Assembly (NCBI RefSeq): GCF_014892515.1
Contig: NZ_JADBGR010000046.1
Span: 62,001-126,000, forward strand
Reading direction: 5' to 3'
DNA: 64,000 nucleotides
Source: Myceligenerans pegani
GTDB taxonomy: Bacteria; Actinomycetota; Actinomycetes; Actinomycetales; Cellulomonadaceae
Part shown: positions 8,276-18,068 of the stretch, piece by piece
How the letters are laid out: each line of letters begins with the position of its first letter
How positions within the stretch are numbered: the first letter of the stretch is position 1
Translations under genes and position numbers: made by a program
Notes under the pieces: generated by a model
The model's input: the letters and a program-made list of their open reading frames with translations, nothing else
Told to the model about the DNA's origin: nothing
The model's database searches: none

Positions 8276-9139
8276 TCACTGCTTGACCGACCCCGCGCTC
8301 AGACCGGACTGCCAGTACCGCTGCAGCACGAGGAACACGACGACGATCGGCACGATCGTCAGGAAGGCCCCCGTGATGACCAGGTGGAACACCGGCGAGG
8401 CGCCGACCCCGGTCGCGTCCGCGAGCCACGTGTACAGCCCGAGCGTGAGCGGGAACAGGTCGGGGTCGTTGAGCATGATCAGCGGCAGGAAGTAGTTGTT
8501 CCAGGTCGCGACGATCGCGAACAGGGACACCGTGACGATCCCCGGCACCAGGAGGCGCAGCGAGATCGTGAAGAACGTGCGCAGTTCGCTCGCGCCGTCG
8601 ACCCGGGCCGCCTCGAGGAGCTCGGTGGGGACGGCCTCCGCGGCGAACACCCACATGAGGTAGAGCCCGAACGGCGAGACCAGGGAGGGCAGGATGATCG
8701 CCCACATCGTGTTGGTCAGGCCGAGCTGGCTGAACAGCAGGAACGTCGGAACGGCCAGGGCCGTGCCCGGGACGGCGATCGCCCCGAGGACCACGGCGAA
8801 GACCGCGTTGCGGCCGCGGAACCGGTACTTGGCCAGGCCGTAGCCGCCCGCCGTGGCGAGCAGCGTGGCGCCGCCGGCGCCCACCACGACGTAGACCAGG
8901 GTGTTGAAGAACCAGCGGGAGAAGATCCCGCCGTCGTAGGTGAAGACCTGGCCCAGGTTGTCGAAGAGCGCGAAGCCGTCGCCGAACCACAGGCCGAACG
9001 ACGTGAGCAGATCCGGCTGGTCCTTGGTGATGCTGAACAGCATCCAGGTCAGCGGCAGCACCGAGTAGATCAGCAGGAAGCCGAGCAGCACGGTGAGCGT
9101 GATCGACCTGCGGGGGCGGGAGTAGGAGTACCCGGTCAT
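8276..9139 (-). CDS. CUT1 sugar ABC transporter permease (MalG/second permease type)
   Basis: This 287-residue inner-membrane protein has six predicted helices, starting with SITLTVLLGFLLIYSVLPLTW. The EAA loop that docks the ATPase reads EAARVDGASELRTFFTISL near residue 190. It forms the translocation channel with the product of the preceding gene. The ATG shares its A with the upstream stop codon (TGATG), so the two permeases are translationally coupled. Substrate specificity cannot be read from the sequence; context suggests galactose-containing oligosaccharides. Confidence 0.93.
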   Translation of the reverse strand: MTGYSYSRPRRSITLTVLLGFLLIYSVLPLTWMLFSITKDQPDLLTSFGLWFGDGFALFDNLGQVFTYDGGIFSRWFFNTLVYVVVGAGGATLLATAGGYGLAKYRFRGRNAVFAVVLGAIAVPGTALAVPTFLLFSQLGLTNTMWAIILPSLVSPFGLYLMWVFAAEAVPTELLEAARVDGASELRTFFTISLRLLVPGIVTVSLFAIVATWNNYFLPLIMLNDPDLFPLTLGLYTWLADATGVGASPVFHLVITGAFLTIVPIVVVFLVLQRYWQSGLSAGSVKQ

Positions 9140-10083
9140 CAGCTGTCCCTCCGCATCCCGCGCAGCTGCACGATGTAGGCGATGACCGCCGTGATGACGC
9201 CCATGACGATCGCGACCGTGGCGGCGTAGCTCACCTGGTTGCCCTGGAAGCTCAGCGTGTAGGCGTAGATGTTGGGCGTGTACGACGTCGAGATGAGGTT
9301 CGGCACGAGCCCCTTGAGGATCTGCGGCTCGTTGAACAGCTGGAAGCTGCCGATGATGGAGAACACCGTCGCGATGACCAGCGCGCCGCGCACGGCGGGG
9401 ATCTTGATGTGCCGCACGATCCGGAACTGGCCCGCGCCGTCGATGGCCGCGGCCTCGTAGGTCTCGGTGGGCACCGTCTTCAGCGCGGAGTACAGGATCA
9501 GCATGTTGTACCCGACGAATTCCCAGGTCACGATGTTGCCGATGGACACCAGGAGCCACTGCTTGGTGTAAGGCACGAGGAGCTCGAAGCCCGCCAGGTC
9601 GTTCAGCGAGCCGGTGAGGCCGACGCGGTCGGAGTACATGAAGCCCCACATCATCGCGGCCACCACGCCGGGCACCGCGTAGGGCAGGAAGAGCCCGATC
9701 CGGAAGAACCGGTGCCCGTGCAGGCGGCCGGAGTCGATCGCGAGCGCCGCCACCAGGGCTATCGCGAGCATGATCGGCACCTGGACCGCGAGGAACAGCA
9801 TCACGCGCAGCGCGCCGTCCCAGAACTTCGGGTCGACGAACACGTCCGCATAGTTGCTGAGTCCCACGAACTGCGTGCCGCCCACGAGCCGGTTGCGGAA
9901 CAGGCTGAGGTACAGCGAGTACGCCAGCGGCGCGACGAAAACCAGCGCGAACGCGATCAGGAACGGCATCACGAAGCCGGCCCCGGCGCGGGACACACGG
10001 GCCGTGAGCCGGCTCGGGCGGTGGCGCGCCGGAGCGAGCGGCTCGGTGGCCGCCGGCCGTATGGAGGGTGGTGCTGCGGACAT
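9139..10083 (-). CDS. CUT1 sugar ABC transporter permease (MalF/first permease type)
   Basis: This 314-residue membrane protein is the first gene of the importer operon. After a cytoplasmic N-terminus of about 40 residues there are six predicted helices beginning with FVMPFLIAFALVFVAPLAY. The EAA loop reads EAAAIDGAGQFRIVRHI near residue 210, and late in the protein comes QLFNEPQILKG, typical of MalF-like permeases. The start at 10083 is chosen over 10113 because GAGGACGAGG precedes it. The promoter upstream carries a LacI operator and faces the divergent lacI-type gene. Confidence 0.92.
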   Translation of the reverse strand: MSAAPPSIRPAATEPLAPARHRPSRLTARVSRAGAGFVMPFLIAFALVFVAPLAYSLYLSLFRNRLVGGTQFVGLSNYADVFVDPKFWDGALRVMLFLAVQVPIMLAIALVAALAIDSGRLHGHRFFRIGLFLPYAVPGVVAAMMWGFMYSDRVGLTGSLNDLAGFELLVPYTKQWLLVSIGNIVTWEFVGYNMLILYSALKTVPTETYEAAAIDGAGQFRIVRHIKIPAVRGALVIATVFSIIGSFQLFNEPQILKGLVPNLISTSYTPNIYAYTLSFQGNQVSYAATVAIVMGVITAVIAYIVQLRGMRRDS

Positions 10084-10134
10084 CCTCGTCCTCTCGCCTC
10101 GGTTGTCGGGCACCGCGATTGTTACCCACGGAGT

Positions 10135-10163
10135 ACTGTTAACGCAAACATTTCTGGTGTCAA
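10135..10163 (-). promoter_or_regulatory. Importer operon promoter with LacI operator
   Basis: On the minus strand a TTGACA -35 (10158-10163) lies 17 bases from an AACAGT -10 (10135-10140). The operator TGTTAACGCAAACA at 10137-10150 has TGTT/AACA arms around a central CG, the classic LacI-family pattern, and overlaps the spacer and the -10. It shares CGTTAACA (read on the minus strand) with the operator in the galactanase promoter at 4155-4168. Confidence 0.72.
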
Positions 10164-10190
10164 TTCAGCCACGAACCGGCCGCGGCCAAG

Positions 10191-10196
10191 TATGGT
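10191..10196 (+). promoter_or_regulatory. -10 element of the lacI-type gene
   Basis: TATGGT lies six bases before the ATG at 10203, which would make the first base of the start codon the transcription start. No Shine-Dalgarno is present. Confidence 0.55.
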
Positions 10197-10202
10197 CAAG
10201 CC

Positions 10203-11255
10203 ATGAACGAGTCCCGCGCCAGTTCAGGGGCCCGCCGACGGCGGCCGGCACCCCCCGGTCCGTCGATGACCGACGTCGCCGCGCTCGCCGGGGTGTCCGC
10301 CCAGACGGTCTCCCGCGTGGCACGCGACGAGCCGACGGTGAAGCCGGAGACCGCCGCACGCGTGCGCGTCGCGATGGAGCAGCTCGGCTACACCCCCAAC
10401 CGCGCGGCACGGGCACTGCGGTACGGGCACTACGGGACGGTGGGGATGATCGCGCACCGGCTGGCCCGTACCGGCGAGTCGCGGACGGTCGAGGCGGTGG
10501 TGGAGGCCGCGCAGTCCGAGGGGTACACGGTGACGCTGGTCGATCTCGCCTCCCCCGCGGCCGACGACGTCTCCGCGGCGGTCGCCCGCCTGTCCCACCA
10601 GGACATCGACGGCCTGATCATCATCCGGGCGGAGACGGCGACGCCGGACACACTGGTGCTGCCGTCGCACCTGCCGGTCGTCGTGTCGGACTCGCGCTTC
10701 GTGGGCCACCATCCCGCCGTCGGCGCGGATCAGGTCGGGGGCGCGGAGGTCGCCGTCGCGCACCTGCTGCGGCTCGGGCACCGCACCGTGCACCACCTGG
10801 CCGGGCCTCCGGACTCGATCCCGGCCCGGCAGCGGGAGGAGGCGTGGCGGGCCGCGCTCGCCGAGGCCGGCGCGGTCGCGCCGCCCGCCGTGCGCGGCGA
10901 CTGGACCGCCACCTCCGGGTACGACGCCGGCGCCGCGCTGGCCGCCGATCCCGAGGTGACCGCCGTGTTCGCCGCCAACGACGAGATGGCCGCCGGGCTC
11001 ATGCGGGCCCTGCACGAGGCGGGGCGTGCCGTGCCGGGCGACGTCTCCGTCGTGGGGTTCGACGGCATCGAGCTGTCCGCCCAGCTCTGGCCGCCGCTGA
11101 CCACGGTGGCACAGGACTTCGGGGAGATCGGGCGGAGACTGGTGGACCTGCTGCTTCGCCAGGTCCGCGACCGGGAGGACCTGGCGGACACGCACTCGGT
11201 GGTGCCGGTCCGGTTGGTGGAGCGGGCCTCCACGGCACCGCCGCCGGGACGCTGA
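10203..11255 (+). CDS. LacI-family transcriptional regulator of the galactan/importer genes
   Basis: This 350-residue repressor has a LacI HTH at residues 21-70, with SMTDVAALAGVSAQTVSRVA and the hinge motif YTPNRAARALR. The sensor domain follows, including VAHLLRLGHRTVHHLAGP, FAANDEMAAGLMRAL and DVSVVGFDGIELSAQLWPPL. It is divergent from the CUT1 importer operon. Operators matching each other lie in the importer promoter and in the galactanase promoter 6 kb away, so it probably represses both until a galactose-type inducer appears. The gene appears leaderless: a -10 sits exactly before the ATG. Identity of the regulated genes is inference from the operators. Confidence 0.92.
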   Translation: MNESRASSGARRRRPAPPGPSMTDVAALAGVSAQTVSRVARDEPTVKPETAARVRVAMEQLGYTPNRAARALRYGHYGTVGMIAHRLARTGESRTVEAVVEAAQSEGYTVTLVDLASPAADDVSAAVARLSHQDIDGLIIIRAETATPDTLVLPSHLPVVVSDSRFVGHHPAVGADQVGGAEVAVAHLLRLGHRTVHHLAGPPDSIPARQREEAWRAALAEAGAVAPPAVRGDWTATSGYDAGAALAADPEVTAVFAANDEMAAGLMRALHEAGRAVPGDVSVVGFDGIELSAQLWPPLTTVAQDFGEIGRRLVDLLLRQVRDREDLADTHSVVPVRLVERASTAPPPGR

Positions 11256-11265
11256 GGCCGCGAAC

Positions 11266-11304
11266 GCCGAGGCAGCACTCGCGGCTCCGTCGTACTGCCT
11301 CGGC
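11266..11304. terminator. Bidirectional terminator between lacI-type gene and mmsB
   Basis: GCCGAGGCAG (11266-11275) and CTGCCTCGGC (11295-11304) form a perfect 10-bp stem between two genes that converge, so it can stop transcription from both sides. There is no T tract. Confidence 0.7.
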
Positions 11305-11312
11305 CGGGGGTA

Positions 11313-12475
11313 TCAGGCGTACGCCCGGCGGCGCTTGGTCGTCACGTCCAGAGCAACCGCGAGGAGGAGCACCAGGCCCTTGATGGTCTGCTGCCACGCG
11401 GAGTCGACCGCCAGGATCGACAGCCCCATGTTCAGCACGCCCATGATGAGCGCGCCGATCATGGCGCCGGAGATCTTGCCGACGCCGCCCCGCACGGCGC
11501 AGCCGCCGATGAAGCAGGCGGCGATCGCGTCCAGCTCGTAGAGCTGGCCGGCCGAGGCCACGCCGGCGCCCGCCCGCGAGGTGGTGACGATCGCGGCGAT
11601 CGCGGACAGCAGGCCCATGTTCACGAAGATCATGAAGTCCGTGAGCCGGGTCCGGACGCCGGACAGCTCGGCCGCGTGCCGGTTGCCGCCGACGGCGTAG
11701 ATGTGCCGCCCGAACACCGTCCGGCTGAGCACGAACGTGAAGACCATGATCAAGCCGCCCACGATGAGCAGCACGATCGGCGTCGCACGCTGGGCGATCC
11801 AGTAGGTCAGCACGCCGATCAGCGCCACGACCACGATGTTCTTCGCGAGGAAGATCCCCATCGGCTCCACGGCGAGGTCGTGCTTGATCAGGCCGCGGCG
11901 CGCCCGCCACTGCGAGAACACGAACGCGGCCATGCCGACGACGCCGATCAGCACGGTCACGCCGTCGAGCGCGCCGAGGAACCCGAGCCAGGAGGGCAGC
12001 GCGCCGCCGGCGATCGCGTTGAACTCGGGAGGCAGCCCGGCGCGCGTGGTCCCGACGATGACGATCGCGAGTCCCCGGAAGATCAGCATGCCCGCGAGCG
12101 TCACGATGAACGCCGGGATGCCCACGTAGGCGACCCAGAAGCCCTGCCAGCAGCCCACGAGGAGACCCAGCACCAGGGCGAGCACGATCGCGACGGGCCA
12201 CGACCAGCCCCAGTCCACCATCATGATGGCGGTCGCGCCGCCGATGAACGCGACCAGCGATCCGACGGACAGGTCGATGTGCCCCGCGACGATCACCATC
12301 ACCATGCCGATGGCGAGGATCAGGACGTAGGCGTTCTGCTGGATCAGGCTCACCACGTTGCTCGGGTCGAGCAGCCGCCCGCCGGTGAGCGCCTGGAACA
12401 GACCGACGATCGCCAGCAGGGCGATGACGATCCCGTACTGCCGGGCGTTCCGGCCCAGGTACTCCGTGATGTCGT

Positions 12476-12479
<4 letters not shown>
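11313..12479 (-). CDS. mmsB: Multiple-monosaccharide ABC transporter permease
   Basis: This 388-residue protein is a CUT2-type permease with about ten hydrophobic segments and the family motif [13 protein letters not shown] near residue 67. Other conserved pieces are [37 protein letters not shown] and [26 protein letters not shown]. It matches the MmsB/GguB branch rather than XylH by its position beside a ChvE-like binding protein. The ATG overlaps the stop codon of the ATPase gene as ATGA. It carries monosaccharides across the membrane, powered by the product of the preceding gene. Confidence 0.9.
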
Positions 12480-14026
<1,547 letters not shown>

Positions 14027-14079
14027 GTTCTCTCCAGCGCCTTCCAGCAAGTCAAGTCCGCATGTCCCAACGGTCGGGA

Positions 14080-14117
14080 GGCTCGGGGTGGGGAACGGGC
14101 ACTCCCCACCCCGAGCC
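14080..14117 (-). terminator. Intercistronic hairpin between chvE and mmsA
   Basis: GGCTCGGGGTGGGGA (14080-14094) pairs perfectly over 15 bases with 14103-14117 around an 8-base loop. Such a hairpin after a binding-protein gene commonly gives more binding-protein message than membrane-component message. Confidence 0.75.
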
Positions 14118-14147
14118 GGCACCCAGGCCGCCGGGGCCGGAGGCCCC

Positions 14148-15278
14148 TCAGAGACCCAGGTCGCTCGCCTCGTAGAAGCCCGAGCCCACCAGGACCTCCT
14201 CGACGTCGTCCTTCGTCACGACCTGCGGCTCCAGCAGGAAGGACGGCACGACCTTGACCCCGTTGTCGTACGTCTCGGTGTCGTTGACCTCGACCTCCTC
14301 GCCCGCCACGATCTGGTCGATCATCGTCGCGACCTGGTCGCCCAGGGTACGGGTGTCCTTCCAGACCGTCATCGACTGCTTGTCGGCCAGGATGTTCTTC
14401 GTGTTGGCCTCGTCCGCGTCCTGACCGGTGATGATCGGCCAGTCCTCACCCGGCTCGTACCCGGCGCCCTCGAGGGCCTGCTCGATGCCGAGCGCGAGCG
14501 AGTCGTTGGGCGACAGCACGACGTCGACCTTCTCGTCACCCTCGTAGAAGGAGTTGAGGCGGTTCTCCATCTCCGACTGGGCGTCGGCCGACTCCCAGCC
14601 CTGGATGCCGATGCTGGTCCACTCGTCCACGCTCGCGGGCGCCTTGCCCGACGGGACCTCCAGCACGCCGGACTCGACGTAGGGGGACAGCACGTCCCAC
14701 GCGCCCTTGAAGAAGAACCGGGCGTTGTTGTCGTCGGGCGAGCCGGCGAAGGGCTCGAGCGTGAACGGGCCCTCCTCGCCCTCGTCGAGGCCGAGCTCCT
14801 CCACGATGAACTCGCCCTGGAGGGTGCCGACGAGCTCGTTGTCGAACGTGGCGTAGTAGTCCACGTTCTCCGTCTCGTTGATCAGGCGGTCGTACGCGAT
14901 GACCGTGACGTCGTTCTCGGCGGCGGTCTGCAGCACCGGACCCAGGGTCGTGCCGTCGATCGACGCGACGACCAGGATGTCGGCACCCTCGTTGATCATG
15001 TTCTGCAGCTGCGTGATCTGCTGCTCGGTCTTGTTGTCGGCGTACTGCAGGCTGGTCTCGTAACCGGCGTCCTGGAGGAGCTCCTCGAGGTGGGCGCCGT
15101 CGTTGTTCCAGCGTTCCAGCGAGCGTGTCGGCATGGCGATGCCGACCATCGTGCTGTCGTCGCCGTCGTCCTGGGTGTCGCCGCCGGCGCGCTCGGCGCT
15201 GCACGCACCCAGGGCCCCGACGGTGAGCGTGGTGGCGGCCAGGGCCGCGGTGATGCGTCCGAAACGGCGCAGTGACAT
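14148..15278 (-). CDS. chvE: ChvE-like multiple-monosaccharide binding lipoprotein
   Basis: This 376-residue lipoprotein binds monosaccharides outside the cell for the MmsAB transporter. The N-terminus has a basic region, a hydrophobic stretch and the lipobox VGALGAC near residue 25. The mature part reads [17 protein letters not shown], then [39 protein letters not shown] and [18 protein letters not shown], all hallmarks of the ChvE branch that binds glucose, galactose, arabinose, xylose and fucose. [15 protein letters not shown] and [15 protein letters not shown] follow. The gene is first in its operon and has a good promoter at 15317-15345. A ROK regulator is divergent from it. Confidence 0.93.
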   Translation of the reverse strand: MSLRRFGRITAALAATTLTVGALGACSAERAGGDTQDDGDDSTMVGIAMPTRSLERWNNDGAHLEELLQDAGYETSLQYADNKTEQQITQLQNMINEGADILVVASIDGTTLGPVLQTAAENDVTVIAYDRLINETENVDYYATFDNELVGTLQGEFIVEELGLDEGEEGPFTLEPFAGSPDDNNARFFFKGAWDVLSPYVESGVLEVPSGKAPASVDEWTSIGIQGWESADAQSEMENRLNSFYEGDEKVDVVLSPNDSLALGIEQALEGAGYEPGEDWPIITGQDADEANTKNILADKQSMTVWKDTRTLGDQVATMIDQIVAGEEVEVNDTETYDNGVKVVPSFLLEPQVVTKDDVEEVLVGSGFYEASDLGL

Positions 15279-15316
15279 CGTCGTCTCTCTTTCCTCGTCG
15301 AAATGAGTCGTGCGGG

Positions 15317-15345
15317 ACGCTAGTCACGATGTGTTCGGACATCAA
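15317..15345 (-). promoter_or_regulatory. chvE-mmsAB promoter
   Basis: Minus-strand TTGATG (15340-15345) and TAGCGT (15317-15322) are separated by exactly 17 bases. The heptamer CGAACAC (minus strand) occurs in the spacer and again about 40 bases upstream, a possible pair of half-sites for the divergent ROK regulator. Confidence 0.65.
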
Positions 15346-15432
15346 CCCCATGAGAGGCGATCGTGACCTTTTTGTGTTCGAGTTCCTAACTCAAGGCTTG
15401 GCGTGGCGCCCTCCGCGGGCGCCCATCCGGGT

Positions 15433-15438
15433 TAGAGT
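15433..15438 (+). promoter_or_regulatory. -10 element of the ROK regulator gene
   Basis: TAGAGT ends six bases before the GTG at 15445. Transcription would begin on the start codon, which favours this GTG over the in-frame ATG at 15481. Confidence 0.5.
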
Positions 15439-15444
15439 CCCAGC

Positions 15445-16611
15445 GTGCAGAGGAGCCGAACACCCGGCTCGGCCACCGAGATGCGGGAGGCGAACCGGGC
15501 GCGCATCGTCGACGCGGTGAAGCGGTACGGCGGGCTGACCCAGGTCGAGCTCGCCGCCGCCACCGGCGTGTCGACGGCGACCGTGTCCACGATCGTGCGT
15601 GAGCTCCTCGCGGCCGGCGTCGTCGAGACGCACTCCACGTCCCGCTCGGGCCGCCGTGCCACCCGCGTCACGATGGCCCGCCAGCTCGGCCTCGTGGCCG
15701 CGGTGCAGGTGGGCCCGCGCGCCCTGCGCGTCGCGCTGAGCGATCTCGCGCTCGACGTCGTCGCCGACCAGTTCCTGCCCCTGCCGCCCGACCACCGCGT
15801 CGACACCACGCTCGATCGGGCCGCGCTGCTCGTCATGGACCTCCTCGAACAGGTCGGGGCCGACGTCGAGGAGCTGCTCGCACTCGGCCTCGCCCTGCCC
15901 GCCCCGGTCGACGCCGGCACCGGCGAGCTCACGATCCGCGGCGTGATGCGCGGCTGGGAGGACACAGAGCTCGCGCGGGTGCTGTCCCGGCGGATCTCGC
16001 GCCCCGTGCACGGCGACAAGGACGCCAACCTGGGCGCGATCGCCGAGCACGACCTCGGCGCCGCGCGCGGGCTGCACGACGTCGTCTACGTCCGCGTCGG
16101 CCACACCACCAGCGCCGGGATCCTCCTCGACGGACGGGTCCACCGCGGCCGCGTGGGGACCGCCGGCGAGATCGGCCACGTGCAGGTCGACCCCTCCGGC
16201 CCTGTCTGCCGGTGCGGGAACCGCGGCTGCCTGGACACGGTCGTGAGTGCGCCGGCGCTGCTCGGCCTGCTCCGTGCCGGTCACGGCGACCTCACCGTCC
16301 ACGACCTCCTGACGCGGGCGGCCGACGGCGACCCGGGCTGCCGCCGCGTCCTGGCCGACGCCGGCCGCGCCGTCGGTCAAGTGGTCGGCGACCTGGTCAC
16401 GGCGCTCGGGCCGGAGTCCGTCGTCGTGGGCGGCGAGCTCGCGGCGGCCGGGGGCATCCTCCTCGACCCGCTGCGCGAGGCCGTCACCACCCGCGCCGTC
16501 CCGCGCGCCGGCGGCGCCGTCCCCGTGGTCGCTGGTGAGCTGGGCGACCGAGCCGACATACTGGGCGCGCTCGCCCTGGCGCGCCGCAAGACCCAGATCG
16601 ATCTCGCCTGA
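15445..16611 (+). CDS. ROK-family transcriptional regulator
   Basis: This 388-residue protein joins a MarR-like winged helix (residues 15-75, GLTQVELAAATGVSTATVST) to a ROK sugar-kinase-like domain. The zinc-binding ROK motif CRCGNRGCLDT lies near residue 253, just after GEIGHVQVDP. The kinase-type aspartate region is altered: the stretch reading VRVGHTTSAGILLDG replaces the usual ATP/sugar core, in line with a sensor rather than an enzyme. It is divergent from chvE-mmsAB, its probable target, and is followed 21 bases later by a sugar-importer ATPase gene in the same direction, which it probably co-transcribes. The inducer is likely a monosaccharide. Confidence 0.9.
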   Translation: MQRSRTPGSATEMREANRARIVDAVKRYGGLTQVELAAATGVSTATVSTIVRELLAAGVVETHSTSRSGRRATRVTMARQLGLVAAVQVGPRALRVALSDLALDVVADQFLPLPPDHRVDTTLDRAALLVMDLLEQVGADVEELLALGLALPAPVDAGTGELTIRGVMRGWEDTELARVLSRRISRPVHGDKDANLGAIAEHDLGAARGLHDVVYVRVGHTTSAGILLDGRVHRGRVGTAGEIGHVQVDPSGPVCRCGNRGCLDTVVSAPALLGLLRAGHGDLTVHDLLTRAADGDPGCRRVLADAGRAVGQVVGDLVTALGPESVVVGGELAAAGGILLDPLREAVTTRAVPRAGGAVPVVAGELGDRADILGALALARRKTQIDLA

Positions 16612-16632
16612 GACGCAAGGAGGCACGACGAC

Positions 16633-17400
16633 GTGACCCGCCCCCAGACCGTGCTCTCCGTGCGCGGCGTCCACAAGTCCTTCGGCCCCGTGCGCGCGCT
16701 CGACGGCGTCGACCTGGACGTGCACGCGCACGAGGTGGTCGCCCTGGTGGGCGACAACGCGGCCGGCAAGTCGACGCTGGCCAAGGTCGTCGCGGGCGTC
16801 CTGGTGCCCGACGCCGGAACCGTCACCGTGGGCGGCAACCCGATCCCGCCCGGGTCACCGGCGTCGGCCCGCGCGCTCGGCGTCGCGACCGTCTTCCAGG
16901 ACCTCGCGCTCGCCGAGAACCTCGACGTGGTGCAGAACCTGTTCCTGGGCCAGGAGATCTCGGGCCGGGGCGGGCTCGGCCTCGACGAGGCGGCGATGGA
17001 GAACCGCGCGAGAGAGATCCTCGAATCGCTCACCTCGCGTATCCCGTCGGTGCGCACGCCGCTGTCGGCGCTCTCCGCCGGGCAGCGGCAGACCGTGGCC
17101 ATCGCGCGCACGCAGCTCGGCTCCCCGAAGGTGGTGGTGCTCGACGAGCCGACGGCGTCGCTGTCCGTGGCGCAGACCGCCGAGGTTCTCACCCACATCC
17201 AGTCCCTGCGGGACCTGGGTCACGGCGTGGTCTTCATCAGCCACAGCCTGTCGGACGTGCTCGCCGTCGCCGACCGCGTCGAGGTACTGCGGCACGGGCG
17301 CAACAACGGCTCGTTCAGCGCGGCGGACGTCAGCCACGAGGCGGTCGTCGCCGCGATCACCGGCGCGACACGGGTGCCGCGCCGGGACTCGTCGTCCTAG
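16633..17400 (+). CDS. Single-domain CUT2-type sugar ABC transporter ATPase, without its own permease
   Basis: This 255-residue ATPase has Walker A GDNAAGKST near residue 42, Q-loop TVFQDLALAENL, signature LSAGQRQTVAIARTQ, Walker B VVVLDEPTASLS and H-loop FISHSL. It resembles the one-domain FrcA-type ATPases of CUT2 importers, which normally travel with a permease and a binding protein; neither follows here. AAGGAGG lies 9 bases before the GTG. It probably forms an operon with the ROK gene. It may serve a permease encoded elsewhere, supplement MmsA, or be the remnant of a larger operon. Confidence 0.85.
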   Translation: MTRPQTVLSVRGVHKSFGPVRALDGVDLDVHAHEVVALVGDNAAGKSTLAKVVAGVLVPDAGTVTVGGNPIPPGSPASARALGVATVFQDLALAENLDVVQNLFLGQEISGRGGLGLDEAAMENRAREILESLTSRIPSVRTPLSALSAGQRQTVAIARTQLGSPKVVVLDEPTASLSVAQTAEVLTHIQSLRDLGHGVVFISHSLSDVLAVADRVEVLRHGRNNGSFSAADVSHEAVVAAITGATRVPRRDSSS

Positions 17401-17464
17401 TCGTCCTAGCCGGCCGCGTCCCTGCTGCCTCGGCGCCGGTCGGTGACGCCGTGTCCGTCCGGCC

Positions 17465-17971
17465 CTACGCCGTCGTCTCGTCCTTGACCTCGACCGACCC
17501 CAGCACGCGCCGCAGGTACGTGTACGTCAGGTCGCCGGCCGCCCGCTCGTACTGCTCCTCGTAGCCGTGCTTCGTGTAGAGAGACAGGTTCTGCTTCGAG
17601 TCCTTGCCGGTGAACACCCAGATCTCGGTGATCTCCGGCGGCAGGTACGGCGCGACGGCGACGAGCATCTGCGTGCCGATCCCCCGCCCCTGCTTGTCGG
17701 GGGCGACGGCGAGCCGGCCCAGTGTCGCCTTCTGCCCCTCCAGCTCCACCCGGATCGAGCCGATCAGGCGGCTGCCCTCCCACGCGCCGACGGTCACGAT
17801 GTCGTCCCGCGCCATGTCCTCGCGCAGCTCGTGGAGCGTCTGGGTGAGCGGCGGGATGTTCGGGTCGTTGTAGAGCTGCGCCTCGGTGACGAACGCGGCT
17901 CGGCGGAGGGTGAGGAGCTCGCCCGCGTGGTCGTCGTCGACCAGGGCGATCGTCGTGGGTGCGTCGCTCAT
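17465..17971 (-). CDS. GNAT-family N-acetyltransferase
   Basis: This 168-residue protein is a single GNAT domain that should transfer an acyl group from acetyl-CoA to an unknown amine. The central acetyl-CoA loop is seen as LGRLAVAPDKQGRGIGTQML near residue 90, followed by TEIWVFTGKDSKQNLSLYTKHGYEE, typical of the fold's last strands. The start is the ATG at 17971, with MSDAPTTIALVD. No operon partner is evident; it is divergent from purU. Substrate not predictable. Confidence 0.85.
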   Translation of the reverse strand: MSDAPTTIALVDDDHAGELLTLRRAAFVTEAQLYNDPNIPPLTQTLHELREDMARDDIVTVGAWEGSRLIGSIRVELEGQKATLGRLAVAPDKQGRGIGTQMLVAVAPYLPPEITEIWVFTGKDSKQNLSLYTKHGYEEQYERAAGDLTYTYLRRVLGSVEVKDETTA

Positions 17972-18056
17972 GTGGCCATCGTTGCAGAGAATCGGACCCG
18001 GTTGGGAGAACCGTTCGCCATCTGGTTGCGTGCGCGCGCACGGCCGGCGTCGGACA

Positions 18057-18062
18057 TACGCT
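18057..18062 (+). promoter_or_regulatory. -10 element of purU
   Basis: TACGCT ends six bases before the GTG at 18069. This supports that GTG over longer in-frame extensions and suggests a leaderless message. Confidence 0.55.
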
Positions 18063-18068
18063 TCCGGG

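Noticed and set aside
16633-17400. The lone ATPase as a frameshifted half of a two-domain CUT2 ATPase
   Set aside because: It has all motifs in one intact domain, normal C-terminal length for the one-domain type, and no second-domain remnant downstream.
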